Shown: piece after piece, positions 25,838 through 34,464 of the stretch
Position numbering within the stretch: the stretch's first letter is position 1
Layout of the letters: each line of letters begins with the position of its first letter
DNA from: JAKZRT01 sp965247915
GTDB lineage: Bacteria; Pseudomonadota; Alphaproteobacteria; Rhodobacterales; Rhodobacteraceae
Assembly: GCA_965247915.1 (NCBI GenBank)
Contig: OZ252048.1
Span: 1,116,001 to 1,180,000 of the forward strand
Reading direction: 5' to 3'
Length of the DNA: 64,000 bases
Program-made: the position numbers and the translations under genes
Notes under the pieces: model-generated
The model's database searches: none
What the model was told of the DNA's origin: nothing
The model's input: only the letters and a program-made list of their open reading frames with translations

Positions 25838-28294
25838 TCACAGCCATCCACGCTCACGGAAGACTGCAAGATCGACGCCGGGCGGCGCATACCAGCCTTC
25901 CGCCGCATAGCGGGCGCCGAGTTCGAACGCAATGTCCTTGTTCCCGTACGGAATCCGCAACGGGGTGCCCGTTTCCGAATCCGTCCGGGCGCCGCCGGAT
26001 TGCGCCGCTCCCTCTGCCGCGCTTCCTGATTTCCGCTTCCGCGGCATTTTCTCCCGCGCCTTCTTTCCTTTCCCCGCGGGGACGCGCGTATTCCGCACCT
26101 GCGCCTTGCGGTCCTTCGCAGGCTTCAATCCCCGGTTTGCATCGATCCACTTCGACATTTCAGCGGAACAGGCCCTGGCTTCGTCAGGAATAGCGGTGCC
26201 CTTTTCCCTTGCAACCGCCTTCGCAAAAGACATCTGCGCCGAACTTGGCGGTCTGGCTCCCGTCATTCCGGCAGTTCCCCCCTCCGTATCGCGGGCCGCC
26301 CGCTCCGGCGCGTGCAGATCCAGAAATGCCCGGCAAACCGCCCCGGATTTCGTATAGCCTGCCGGTGGCTTGATGCCCTTGCGCCGGGCGATCGAGGCGG
26401 CAAACCGCTTCATCGCCGCCGTCGGCGGACGTTCTCCGCCGTTTTCGCCACCGAGCGCTACACCCAATTCAACCGTCTCCCCGGTACCGGCACCGTCCCC
26501 GAGCCCGCCGATAATGCGTCGCGCGGCATCGCACACCGCGTCGATTGCGCCCATCATCTCCTGTTTGCCGAGCACCACATCGTCGAGCAGGCATTCGAGT
26601 TCCGCCGTTACGCCCGGGTCCACCAAAGCCGGGTCGGCGCGTTCCAGCACCCCGAAGAGCGCCAGCCCCCGATCGGTCGGCACGATGTTCTGTGCCTGGG
26701 CCGTCAGGAACCCTTGCTTCTTGAGCCCGGCGATGATTTCCGCCCGGGTCGCCGGGGTACCGATGCCCTTGGCCTCCTTGAGACGGTCCCGTAGGACTTT
26801 GTGCTCGACGAAGCGCCAAGCATTCTGCATCGCCTCGATCAGCGTGCCTTCCTTGTAACGCGGTGGCGCCCGGGTCTCCTTGTCCTCGACCTCCGGATCG
26901 CGCAACCGCGCGGCCTCCTTGTCACGCAGCACCGGCAGCGCCTGCACCGCCTCGCCCTTCTCCTCCGCGGGCCGCCAATCGGGAAAGGCGTCGCGCCAGC
27001 CGGGCTCGATCGGCTGGCGACCGGCGGTGCGGAACTCGAAGCCGCGGACATCCAGCGTCACGGTCGTCTGTCGGTAGCGGTAATCCTGCATAACCGATGC
27101 GAGGTAGGAGCGCGCAACGGCGTCAAACAATCTCTTCTCGTCGCCCGACAGGCGCGGCCAGATTTCGTGCAGGTCCACGATGGTGTTCACATTGGGAATC
27201 ACCGCGTGATGGCTCGATCCCTCGATCCCTTTGTCGTGGAAGCTGCCGTTCCGTCCCTTGCGGATCACCAGTGGCGCCGGCACGGGGACCGCGCCATAGG
27301 CCTTCCCGGCTTGCAGCCCGGCAACAATCTTCTGTGCGTCCGCGATCGCGCTCTCCGGCAGACAGCGCACCTCGGCGCGCGGATAGGTCAGGATCTTCTT
27401 ACCCGTGCCGTCATAGAGCTCCTGGGCGACCTCCAGGGTCTTGGAAGCCGACCAACCGAACCGGGCGCTGCAAAGCTTCTGCAGCGAGGGCAGGTCGTGG
27501 AGCCGGGGCGGGCGTTGGCGCTTGTCCTCGACCCGTACGCCGAGCGGTCCCGCGAAGTCCCGCGCCGCGGTCGCGACCGCTTCGGCATCCTCGCGCTTGA
27601 GGATGTGGTCCTTCGGCGCATGCCGCATCCGGAACGCACCGCACTCAACTTCCGCCTTCGCCACCACCTCGTAATACGGGACCGGAACGAAGTCGCGGAT
27701 CTCCAGTTCGCGCTTGCACGCGATCGCCAGGGTCGGCGTCTTCACCCTGCCGACCCCGATCACGCCCTGCTCGTTCCGGCCGAGCGTGACGGTCGCCGTG
27801 CGGGTCAGCGACAGGTTGTAAATCTGATCGGCCTGCCGGCGCGCAACGGCGGCGGCATAGAGGCGGGCATACTCGCCGTTGGGCCGGGCACGGCCGAACG
27901 CCTCGCGGATGGTCTTTGGGTCCTGCGCGGTGAACAGCACCCGCATTACCTCGCCACGATAACCGCAATGCTCGAGAATCTCCTGGCCGATGAGCTGCCC
28001 CTCGCGGTCGCAATCGGTGGCGAGCCAAACCCGTTTCGCCGTGCGCAGCGCCGCGCGGATGGCCTTCAGCTTCGCGGCCTTGTTGCCGCCCGTGGCCGGT
28101 TTGGTGCCGTAGAGCTCCTCGGGCCTTAGCAGCACCGCCGACCAGCGTTTCCAGGCCGGGTTCACCTCCTCCGGTTCAACCAAATCGAGCAAATGGCCTT
28201 CGGCCGGAAGGACGGCACCATACTGGGACCCGACGGCGGCGCGGACGTCCTTCGCCTGGCTGGATTTTTCGGTGATGACGATTTGATCTGTCAT
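25838..28294 (-). CDS. Type IA DNA topoisomerase (TopB/Topo III-like)
   Basis: 818 residues. Toprim domain at 1-~135 with Glu9 (VITEKSSQAKD) and the metal motif DCDREG (Asp94, Asp96, Glu98). The gate domains follow, with QADQIYNLSLTRTAT and GVIGVGRVKTPTLAI. The catalytic Tyr is probably 304 in ILTYPRAEVR, where most relatives read TYPRTDSR, so the neighbouring residues are unusual. No zinc fingers. The C-terminus has two copies of a short helical module (TAAMKRFAASIARRKGI and SSAQMSFAKAVAREKGT). Single-strand passage would decatenate or unlink recombination intermediates. It is the last gene of a leftward operon, 27 bp after recQ. Confidence 0.9.
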   Translation of the reverse strand: MTDQIVITEKSSQAKDVRAAVGSQYGAVLPAEGHLLDLVEPEEVNPAWKRWSAVLLRPEELYGTKPATGGNKAAKLKAIRAALRTAKRVWLATDCDREGQLIGQEILEHCGYRGEVMRVLFTAQDPKTIREAFGRARPNGEYARLYAAAVARRQADQIYNLSLTRTATVTLGRNEQGVIGVGRVKTPTLAIACKRELEIRDFVPVPYYEVVAKAEVECGAFRMRHAPKDHILKREDAEAVATAARDFAGPLGVRVEDKRQRPPRLHDLPSLQKLCSARFGWSASKTLEVAQELYDGTGKKILTYPRAEVRCLPESAIADAQKIVAGLQAGKAYGAVPVPAPLVIRKGRNGSFHDKGIEGSSHHAVIPNVNTIVDLHEIWPRLSGDEKRLFDAVARSYLASVMQDYRYRQTTVTLDVRGFEFRTAGRQPIEPGWRDAFPDWRPAEEKGEAVQALPVLRDKEAARLRDPEVEDKETRAPPRYKEGTLIEAMQNAWRFVEHKVLRDRLKEAKGIGTPATRAEIIAGLKKQGFLTAQAQNIVPTDRGLALFGVLERADPALVDPGVTAELECLLDDVVLGKQEMMGAIDAVCDAARRIIGGLGDGAGTGETVELGVALGGENGGERPPTAAMKRFAASIARRKGIKPPAGYTKSGAVCRAFLDLHAPERAARDTEGGTAGMTGARPPSSAQMSFAKAVAREKGTAIPDEARACSAEMSKWIDANRGLKPAKDRKAQVRNTRVPAGKGKKAREKMPRKRKSGSAAEGAAQSGGARTDSETGTPLRIPYGNKDIAFELGARYAAEGWYAPPGVDLAVFRERGWL

Positions 28295-28321
28295 GACAAA
28301 CCGGTCCGGATCAACCCGCGC

Positions 28322-30160
28322 TCAGCCCGCATCGGACAGCGCGCCGTCGATGGCGGCCAGAAACGGTGCCGCGAACGCCTTGAGCTTGGCCGCGCCGACG
28401 CCGTTGACCTCGGCAAACTCCGCTTCGGTGCGCGGGCGTCGGCGCGCCATGTCGATCAGCGAGCGGTCCGGAAACACGATATAGGCCGGCACCCCGCGCT
28501 CCTTGGCGAGTTGCAGCCGCAGCGTCTTCAGCACATCCAGCAGCGCCGCCTGATTATCGTTTAGCGGATGTTCCGATATTTCCTTACGGCTCCCGCGCGG
28601 CACGGCGGAAGGCCGTGCAGCCATCGTCTCCTCGCGGTAGAGGAATACACCTTCGCCCCGCAGCAGCGCGTGGCCCTTGCCGGTGATCGCGAGCCCGCCA
28701 TAGCCCGCGATGTCGAGCCGCAGGAACCCGGTCGCCACCATCTGGCGGATCAGCGAGCGCCACTCGTTCTTGCCCCGCACCGCGCCGATCCCGAAGGTCG
28801 GCAGCCGATGATGGCCCGTCCGCGCGATCTTTTCGGTCTGCGTCCCGCGCAGAATATCGATTACATGCGCCGCGCCGAACCGTTCGCCCGAGCGGTAGAC
28901 CGCCGACAGGATCTTTTGCGCATCCTCGGTCCCGTCTGCATGCTCGGCCGGGTCGAGACAGACATCGCAATTGCCGCAGGCCTCGCTTCCTTCTCCGAAG
29001 TAATCGAGCAGAGCCATCCGCCGGCAGGCCGGCGCCTCGCAAAACCCGAGCAAGGCGTCGAGCCGTTTGTGCTCGCGGCGCTTGCGCTCGGCGCCCGCAT
29101 CCTCCTGCTCAATGAATACCCGGCGCATGCGGATGTCGGCCAGGCCGTAGACCATCTGCGCTTCCGCGGGTGCGTCGTCGCGCCCAGCCCGGCCGATCTC
29201 CTGATAATAGGCCTCGATGCTGCCGGGCAGGTCGGTGTGGAAGACGAAACGCACGTCCGCCTTATCGATCCCCATGCCGAAGGCGATGGTGGCGACGATG
29301 ACCACGCCCGGATCGGTCATGAAAATGTTCTGGTGCGCCTCCCGTTCCGCCTGCGCCATGCCCGCGTGATAGGGAAGCGCCCGCACCCCGTCCGCCGCCA
29401 ACAGGATGGCGGCTTCCTCCGTCTTCTTGCGCGACAGGCAATAGACGATTCCGCTCTCGCCTTCATGGCGCGCAATGAAGTCCCGCAGCTGGCGCTTCCA
29501 GTCGCGTTTCATCTCCACCGACAGCTTGATATTCGGACGGTCAAAGCCAAGGACAATGGGCTCCACCGCACCCCCGAATAGCCGCTCGGCGATGTCCTCG
29601 CGGGTCACTTCATCGGCAGTCGCCGTCAGCGCGACGATCGGAATCCCAGGGAACAGATCCGGCAACCGGCACAAGTCTTGGTATTCCGGTCGGAAGGCCG
29701 GTCCCCATTGCGAGATGCAGTGCGCCTCGTCGATCGCGAACAGCCTCACCGGCAACCGCACCAGCGCCGCCAGCATCGGCTCGGTCATCAGACGTTCGGG
29801 GGCCATGTAGAGCAACCGCGTCTCGCCCGCCGCGGCCCGGCGCCAGGCGTCGATGTTGTCGGCGCGCTCATTCCCCGAATTGATGCTGTCGGCGGCCACG
29901 CCGGCGAGCCGCAGGGCGGCGACCTGATCCTGCATCAGCGCGACCAGTGGGGACACCACGACAGTAAGCCCCTCCATGATCAGGGCCGGAATCTGGAAGC
30001 ACAGCGACTTGCCCGATCCCGTCGGCATCACGGTGAGCACGTTGCGCCCCGACAGCAGCGCACCGATGGCCGCTTCCTGGCCCGGGCGGAACTCCTCGAA
30101 CCCGAAGACATCTCCGAGTACCTGGCGCGCGGCGGTCATCGGTTCCCCGAGCGCGCCCAT
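28322..30160 (-). CDS. recQ: ATP-dependent DNA helicase RecQ
   Basis: 612 residues with all RecQ parts: FRPGQEAAI and VMPTGSGKS (Walker A Lys51), DEAHCISQWG (motif II, ~140), ALTATA (III), IVYCLSRKKTEE and YHAGMAQAERE (IV), VIVATIAFGMGIDKADVRFV (V), QEIGRAGRD (VI), the zinc cysteines (CEAPACRRMALLDYFGE, CGNCDVC), winged helix, and an HRDC domain at the C-terminus (RSLIDMARRRPRTEAEFAEV). It unwinds DNA 3' to 5' and works with type IA topoisomerases, which the next gene encodes. Its start overlaps the stop of the upstream gene. This copy sits on a mobile island, so the host may have its own recQ elsewhere. Confidence 0.95.
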   Translation of the reverse strand: MGALGEPMTAARQVLGDVFGFEEFRPGQEAAIGALLSGRNVLTVMPTGSGKSLCFQIPALIMEGLTVVVSPLVALMQDQVAALRLAGVAADSINSGNERADNIDAWRRAAAGETRLLYMAPERLMTEPMLAALVRLPVRLFAIDEAHCISQWGPAFRPEYQDLCRLPDLFPGIPIVALTATADEVTREDIAERLFGGAVEPIVLGFDRPNIKLSVEMKRDWKRQLRDFIARHEGESGIVYCLSRKKTEEAAILLAADGVRALPYHAGMAQAEREAHQNIFMTDPGVVIVATIAFGMGIDKADVRFVFHTDLPGSIEAYYQEIGRAGRDDAPAEAQMVYGLADIRMRRVFIEQEDAGAERKRREHKRLDALLGFCEAPACRRMALLDYFGEGSEACGNCDVCLDPAEHADGTEDAQKILSAVYRSGERFGAAHVIDILRGTQTEKIARTGHHRLPTFGIGAVRGKNEWRSLIRQMVATGFLRLDIAGYGGLAITGKGHALLRGEGVFLYREETMAARPSAVPRGSRKEISEHPLNDNQAALLDVLKTLRLQLAKERGVPAYIVFPDRSLIDMARRRPRTEAEFAEVNGVGAAKLKAFAAPFLAAIDGALSDAG

Positions 30161-30882
30161 CAGTGCCGCGTCGCCGGCCGCACCATACCATCGGTGTCGA
30201 GCCGCAAAGCCGCCCGCCAGAGCGGCGTCTTGGTGAAGACGGTATCCTGGGTCCGGAAGGAATCATCACCGCGCTGCTGATGTAGCAAACCGGTCCAGAA
30301 CAGAGGCCGGAGGACCTGGATGTAGAGACTGCTCAGGACCTCGTCGAAACAGCCGCCGGGGTCGGGCTCGCCGTAAAACGCACAGCGCAGCTCCGCCCCG
30401 GTTGCGCCGTTCTCGGCCTCGACGTTCAGGATGTTCAGAAAGATGTCCCAGTTGCCGAGTTGCTGCTCTTCAAAGCGCGAACGGCGGGCGTGGTTGACCT
30501 CGAACAGGTAGAACGGCGTGACGGTGCCGAAGAGCTTGCCGGGATGACCGGCCAGCACCTGCCCGGCCTTGTTCAGCTTGAACTGCCCCTTGTAGTGCCG
30601 TCCGATCTTCAGCGCGATCATGAGGTCGTGCAGGTCCATCAGCGGGCCGAAGTCGATCTCGTTCAGCACCTTGTTGACCGCGAAGAGGTCCGCTTCCGTG
30701 TAACCGGGCCAGTCGAACTCGGCCGCCGCCCAGTGCACGAAGATCCGCTTGAAGGCCCTGGACGGCGTCAGCCCGATCCCGCCATGCTCGGCGATGTAAG
30801 AAAAGGTCCTCCCGATCGCGCGCACCATTGGGGAGTGCGCGAGGGCCGGATCGTCGGCGTCGATCTCGCGGAATGCGAGCAT
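30160..30882 (-). CDS. Conserved protein of unknown function, between repressor and RecQ
   Basis: 240 residues from the ATG at 30882, immediately after the repressor stop. A longer frame from 30966 overlaps the repressor and is rejected. It begins MLAFREIDADDPALAHSPMV. Soluble, with aromatic-rich helices (TFSYIAEHGGIGLTPSRAFK, FVHWAAAEFDWPGYTEADLF), a hydrophobic middle (PLMDLHDLMIALKIGRHYKG) and a conserved-looking C-terminal RAALRLDTDGMVRPATRH. I do not recognise a domain. Tight coupling to recQ on one side and the S24 repressor on the other suggests a partner or regulator of the helicase-topoisomerase pair. This is inference from context. Confidence 0.7.
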   Translation of the reverse strand: MLAFREIDADDPALAHSPMVRAIGRTFSYIAEHGGIGLTPSRAFKRIFVHWAAAEFDWPGYTEADLFAVNKVLNEIDFGPLMDLHDLMIALKIGRHYKGQFKLNKAGQVLAGHPGKLFGTVTPFYLFEVNHARRSRFEEQQLGNWDIFLNILNVEAENGATGAELRCAFYGEPDPGGCFDEVLSSLYIQVLRPLFWTGLLHQQRGDDSFRTQDTVFTKTPLWRAALRLDTDGMVRPATRH

Positions 30883-30883
30883 C

Positions 30884-31561
30884 TCAGATCTCCCGCGCAA
30901 ACCAGCAAATGCGACCGATGATGCTGATCTCGTCAGCCGAGCGCTCGTAGGGGCTGTAGACCCCATTGTCCGAGATCACCTGGACAGCGGGCGGGTCGCT
31001 GTTGGGGATGTGCTCGAGGCGCTTGGCCACCAGCCTCATGCCGTCGTCCATCACGAAGATGCCGGGCGGGTTGGGCGCACGGCGGGTCAAGTCCACCAGC
31101 ACCGTGTCGCCGCCGAGCAGCGTCGGCGCCATGCTGTCGCCTTCCACATGCATGATGCGCAGCTGCGAGGGGCTGGCTTTCAGGCTGCCCTTTATCCACG
31201 AACGGCGGAAGTGATAGGCGCGACCCGGTGTGTCGTGATCTTCGGCGACCACGGCGGCGGCGCCCATGGACGGGCGCGGGCGGGCATGGGCGATTGCCAC
31301 GAATGTCTCGTCCGGGTTGGCGATGAAGGGCGGATCCCCCTCGACCTCGCCGATGCCGTGGATCAGCCAGTCGCACTCGACCTTCAGCACCCGCGCCACA
31401 TCGGCGAGCCGGTCGATGCCGGGGCGCGTCGAGCGGCCGCGCAGAATGTCGTAGACGAAGGACCGGTTCACGCCCGCCATCTCGCCGACATGAGCGGGAC
31501 TCAACCCGAGTTGCTGGGTGCGGGCGCGGATGCGGTCGGCAAGCGTATGATGCTCGGTCAT
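30884..31561 (-). CDS. XRE-S24 family repressor (LexA/CI-like)
   Basis: 225 residues from the ATG at 31561 (AAGGGGACAAC upstream). An upstream start at 31645 is unnecessary. N-terminal helix-turn-helix (LGLSPAHVGEMAGVNRSFVYDIL). The C-terminal S24 domain has the catalytic Ser143 in EGDSMAPTL and Lys180 in RLVAKRLE. Proteins of this class are cleaved or modulated after DNA damage through RecA and control phage and island genes. It is the first gene of the leftward operon and is divergent from the gene at 31670, so it probably controls both from the 108-bp gap. Confidence 0.85.
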   Translation of the reverse strand: MTEHHTLADRIRARTQQLGLSPAHVGEMAGVNRSFVYDILRGRSTRPGIDRLADVARVLKVECDWLIHGIGEVEGDPPFIANPDETFVAIAHARPRPSMGAAAVVAEDHDTPGRAYHFRRSWIKGSLKASPSQLRIMHVEGDSMAPTLLGGDTVLVDLTRRAPNPPGIFVMDDGMRLVAKRLEHIPNSDPPAVQVISDNGVYSPYERSADEISIIGRICWFAREI

Positions 31562-31669
31562 GTTGTCCCCAAGGGGCTGAGGATCAAATAGGATAAAATA
31601 GGATTGATCGGATGGCGTCAAGGGTTTAGAACAAAACATAAACATTTAGTGGCGGGGATCGGGGGTCGG
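31562..31669. promoter_or_regulatory. Divergent promoter region between repressor and rightward operon
   Basis: 108 bp with AT-rich direct repeats (gatcaaatagg, gataaaatagg, aacaaaacataaac) between the repressor start and the gene at 31670. It is the only space for both promoters, and repressor operators are expected here. Exact -35/-10 boxes are not assigned. Confidence 0.5.
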
Positions 31670-32428
31670 ATGGAGATCGAGAAGGCGTATTTTACTCTTC
31701 CGGAGATCCTCGATCGCTGGTCCATCTCCGAGGCCGACCTGCTCTATCTCGCAGAGAACGACAAGCTGCGCCTGTCGGTGCGGGTCTTCAATCTGCCGGT
31801 GGAGTTCGGCGACTACGAGGAGACCATGGAGGGCGAGCGCTTCACGGTACCCTGGGAGCAGAGCCGCTACAACGGAGTGCTCGACCTGCATACGCACGAC
31901 GTCTTCCAGCTCTTCCGCTTCGGAGAAGTCCGGGTGGGCTACTTCCGGACGCCCCGCGCCGCCTATGCCTGCCTCTGGGGCGAAGCGGAGGACATCCCGA
32001 TCATCATCGACGACCTGCTGCTAAGGCGCGAGGAACGTGATCGTTTCGAAGCCGAGACAGGATTCCCCGGTGGCGAGGCGGATCCGAAGGCGCCGAGCTT
32101 CAGTTCATCCGCCGATACGAAGACCGCCATGTCCAACGGCGACGCAAGCGCCGGCCGACGCCAGGGGCCGTTTACGCACTCGACCGATTTTGCGGAAGTA
32201 ACGCTGAACGGACAGGTCTATCTGTTCACCGGATACATTCAGCGCAACGTGGTCCGTATTCTTCACGAGGCCGCCGGCAACAATCAGCCGTGGCTATCCG
32301 GCAAGGCCGTATTGGATCAGGCCGGCTCCACCGATATGAAGATGCGCAACCTGTTTCGCCGCCATCCCAGCTGGGGCACGCTGATCGTGTCAAACGGGCG
32401 CGGCCTCTACCGTCTAAGAACTGCGTAG
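31670..32428 (+). CDS. Hypothetical island protein (LPEI-type N-terminus), 252 aa
   Basis: Starts at the ATG at 31670. MEIEKAYFTLPEILDRWSIS looks like a small MerR/AlpA-type DNA-binding start, followed by LLYLAENDKLRLSVRVFNLP, a beta-rich middle, and RREERDRFEAETG. The C-terminal part (TDFAEVTLNGQVYLFTGYIQ ... KMRNLFRRHPSWGTLIV) may be a winged helix. A shorter paralogue is at 41339 (FTLPEIARRWGVG ... TREERERFEAAHG). First gene of the rightward operon, divergent from the repressor. Function unknown. A sensing or excision-control role is only a guess. Confidence 0.7.
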   Translation: MEIEKAYFTLPEILDRWSISEADLLYLAENDKLRLSVRVFNLPVEFGDYEETMEGERFTVPWEQSRYNGVLDLHTHDVFQLFRFGEVRVGYFRTPRAAYACLWGEAEDIPIIIDDLLLRREERDRFEAETGFPGGEADPKAPSFSSSADTKTAMSNGDASAGRRQGPFTHSTDFAEVTLNGQVYLFTGYIQRNVVRILHEAAGNNQPWLSGKAVLDQAGSTDMKMRNLFRRHPSWGTLIVSNGRGLYRLRTA

Positions 32429-32570
32429 GGCTGCGTAAAACCGTCCCTACCTCGTCCCTACCCCGTCCCTCCCTAGACCCCCACACGACCCCCGATGAGC
32501 CCGCCGACAAGCGGGTCATCGGGCGTCATCCTTCTCCGCAGATCGTGAACGAGAGCTGCGGAGAAGCGAG

Positions 32571-32799
32571 ATGGCGATACAACACCTGAACCAGGCCCAG
32601 CTCGCAGCGCGTTGGAACATCTCGCCGCGCACGCTGGAGCGCTGGCGCTAGGTTTGGCGAGGGCCCGCGCTACTTGAAGATCGGCGGCCGCGTCGCCTAC
32701 CGGCTCGAGGATATCGAGGCCTACGAGGCCGCCCAGCTGCGGCTCGCCGAGCCAGAAACGGTCGGGCCCGCCGCTGCCGGCCGGGGGCGCGGCGCATGA
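32571..32799 (+). pseudogene. AlpA/MerR-type helix-turn-helix (excisionase-like), frameshifted
   Basis: Starts MAIQHLNQAQLAARWNISPR after a GGAGAAGCGAG site, then TLERWR and a TAG. An extra A at 32651 causes this. Without it the frame continues WFGEGPRYLKIGGRVAYRLE and EDIEAYEAAQLRLAEP to the TGA at 32799, the typical AlpA/Xis length. The paralogue at 39698-39952 is intact. Such proteins direct integrase toward excision. Confidence 0.75.
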
Positions 32800-33164
32800 C
32801 CCTGATGGCGTGCAGCGCCCCGGAAGTGCCCGTGCCCGCCCCGGCGACGATCGCGCTGATCATCGATGTGGCCGGCTTTGAGGGATGGCTCCGCGCCGCC
32901 CATCCGGGAAGCCGCATCACCTACCACCGGGGCCATCTCTGCGTCGACCGGCAGCAGAAGCACCACGTTCCACACGAACCGGCCCGCGCCGCGCTCAACC
33001 GGCTCGCGAACCGCGCAATGCGGGCCGCCGAGCACGGCCTCGTCCATCTCTTCCAGCAGCGTCGCGGCGAGGCCGACTTCAGCTACCTCGCGGTCCGGAC
33101 CCGCACACCCGTGAAGCGCCGCCGGGACGCCTTCCCCCTTTCGAACCGACGGAGGACAGCCTGA
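32796..33164 (+). CDS. Hypothetical island protein (YHRG-H-CVDRQ family), 122 aa
   Basis: Start overlaps the previous stop (ATGA). The core FEGWLRAAHPGSRITYHRGH, LCVDRQQK and RLANRAMRAAEHGLVHLFQQ is shared with the truncated gene at 39461-39701 (FRNWLRAAPPVSLIEYHRGL, LCIDRQQK). A helix-rich small soluble protein with no known domain to me. In both places it directly follows an AlpA-type gene, so the pair is a conserved module. Confidence 0.7.
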   Translation: MTLMACSAPEVPVPAPATIALIIDVAGFEGWLRAAHPGSRITYHRGHLCVDRQQKHHVPHEPARAALNRLANRAMRAAEHGLVHLFQQRRGEADFSYLAVRTRTPVKRRRDAFPLSNRRRTA

Positions 33165-33649
33165 TGTCGAACCGCATTCACCTCGAGGACATCCGCGCCA
33201 TGCCGGTGGGCGAGATCGCCGCCCTGCCGGCCCAGCAATTGGCGCTCCTGCAGGAGGACGCCGAAGCCGCGCTCACCGCGGCCAGGGCCGACAAGGACCG
33301 GCTCGACGGCGCCATTGAGCGGCGCTTCGCCGAGCAAGCGCAAACGGCCCGCCAGACCGCCGGCAAGGACACCGGGACCGTGCGGCTCGTCGAGGATGGT
33401 GTCGTGATCCTCGCCGAGCTGCCGAAGCGCGTCGCATGGGACCAGGAGCGGCTCGCGGCGTTGGTCGAGCACATCCGTGCCGAGGGCGACGATCCGGCCG
33501 AGTACGTCGATATCGCCTTCAAGGTTGCCGAACGCAAGTACGCCGCCTGGCCCGCCCACATCCGCGAGCGCTTCGCGCACGCGCGCACAATCAAGACCGG
33601 CAAGCCCGTCTTCAAGCTCAGTCTCGAAGAGAAGGAGAACGGGCGATGA
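33164..33649 (+). CDS. Hypothetical phage/island protein, 161 aa
   Basis: Begins MSNRIHLEDIRAMPVGEIAA; the start overlaps the previous stop by one base. Residues ~25-65 form a charged helix (LLQEDAEAALTAARADKDRL), followed by a beta segment (GTVRLVEDGVVILAELPKRV) and DQERLAALVEHIRAEGDDPA. Its stop overlaps the next ATG, so it is coupled to the RecA-like ATPase. In phages a small protein often precedes a Sak4-type ATPase in recombination operons, so an accessory role is possible. Confidence 0.65.
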   Translation: MSNRIHLEDIRAMPVGEIAALPAQQLALLQEDAEAALTAARADKDRLDGAIERRFAEQAQTARQTAGKDTGTVRLVEDGVVILAELPKRVAWDQERLAALVEHIRAEGDDPAEYVDIAFKVAERKYAAWPAHIRERFAHARTIKTGKPVFKLSLEEKENGR

Positions 33650-34464
33650 GCAGCCTTCCCATCATCTCGGCCGACGAGCGTCTCGCCGAGCGCCGCGGCA
33701 TCAAGGGCTGCATTTTTGGGAAATCCGGAATCGGCAAGACCTCGCTCCTCTGGACCCTGGAGCCTCGCGCCACCTTGTTCTTCGATCTCGAGGCCGGCGA
33801 TCTCGCCATCGAGGGCTGGCCCGGCGACACCATCCGGCCGCGCACCTGGTCAGAATGCCGCGACTTCGCGGTCTTCATCGGCGGGCCGAACCCGGCGCTC
33901 CGCGACGACCAGGTCTACAGCCGGGCCCATTACGAGGCGGTTCGCGAGCGCTTCGGCGATCCGGCCGCGCTCGATCGATACGAGACCGTGTTCATCGACT
34001 CGATCACGATCGCCGGGCGGCTCTGTTTTCAATGGTGCAAGGGACAGCCCCAGGCGTTCTCTGACCGCAACGGCAAGCCCGACATGCGCGGCGCCTACGG
34101 CCTGCACGGCCAGGAGATGATCGCCTGGCTTACCCACCTCCAGCACACGCGGGATAAGAACGTCTGGTTCGTCGGCATCCTCGACGAGAAGCTCGACGAC
34201 TTCAATCGCCGTGTCTTCTCCCCCCAGATCGAGGGCTCGAAGACCGGTAACGAGCTCCCCGGCATCGTCGACGAGGTCATCGTCATGGCCGAGATTGGCC
34301 AGGCCGACGGCGATCCCTACCGGGCCTTCGTCTGCCACACGCTCAATCCGTTCGGCTATCCGGCGAAGGATCGGAGCGGGCGGCTCGATGCGATCGAGGA
34401 ACCGCATCTCGGCCGTCTGATGACCAAGATCGGCGGCCCCGTCCGACCGGCGAGCGAGCGGCTG
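33646..34464 (+). CDS. RecA-like AAA ATPase (Sak4-type), 3' end cut by IS6
   Basis: About 273 native residues. Walker A is GKSGIGKT (residues 25-32), Walker B-like ETVFIDSI follows near residue 120, and KNVWFVGILDEKLDDF and GIVDEVIVMAEIG resemble the core of phage single-strand annealing/RecA-like ATPases (Sak4 group). After ERLG at 34464 the frame enters the IS6 end and reads through ~49 foreign residues to a stop at 34611. The true C-terminus is lost and function is doubtful. Last gene of the rightward operon. Confidence 0.75.
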
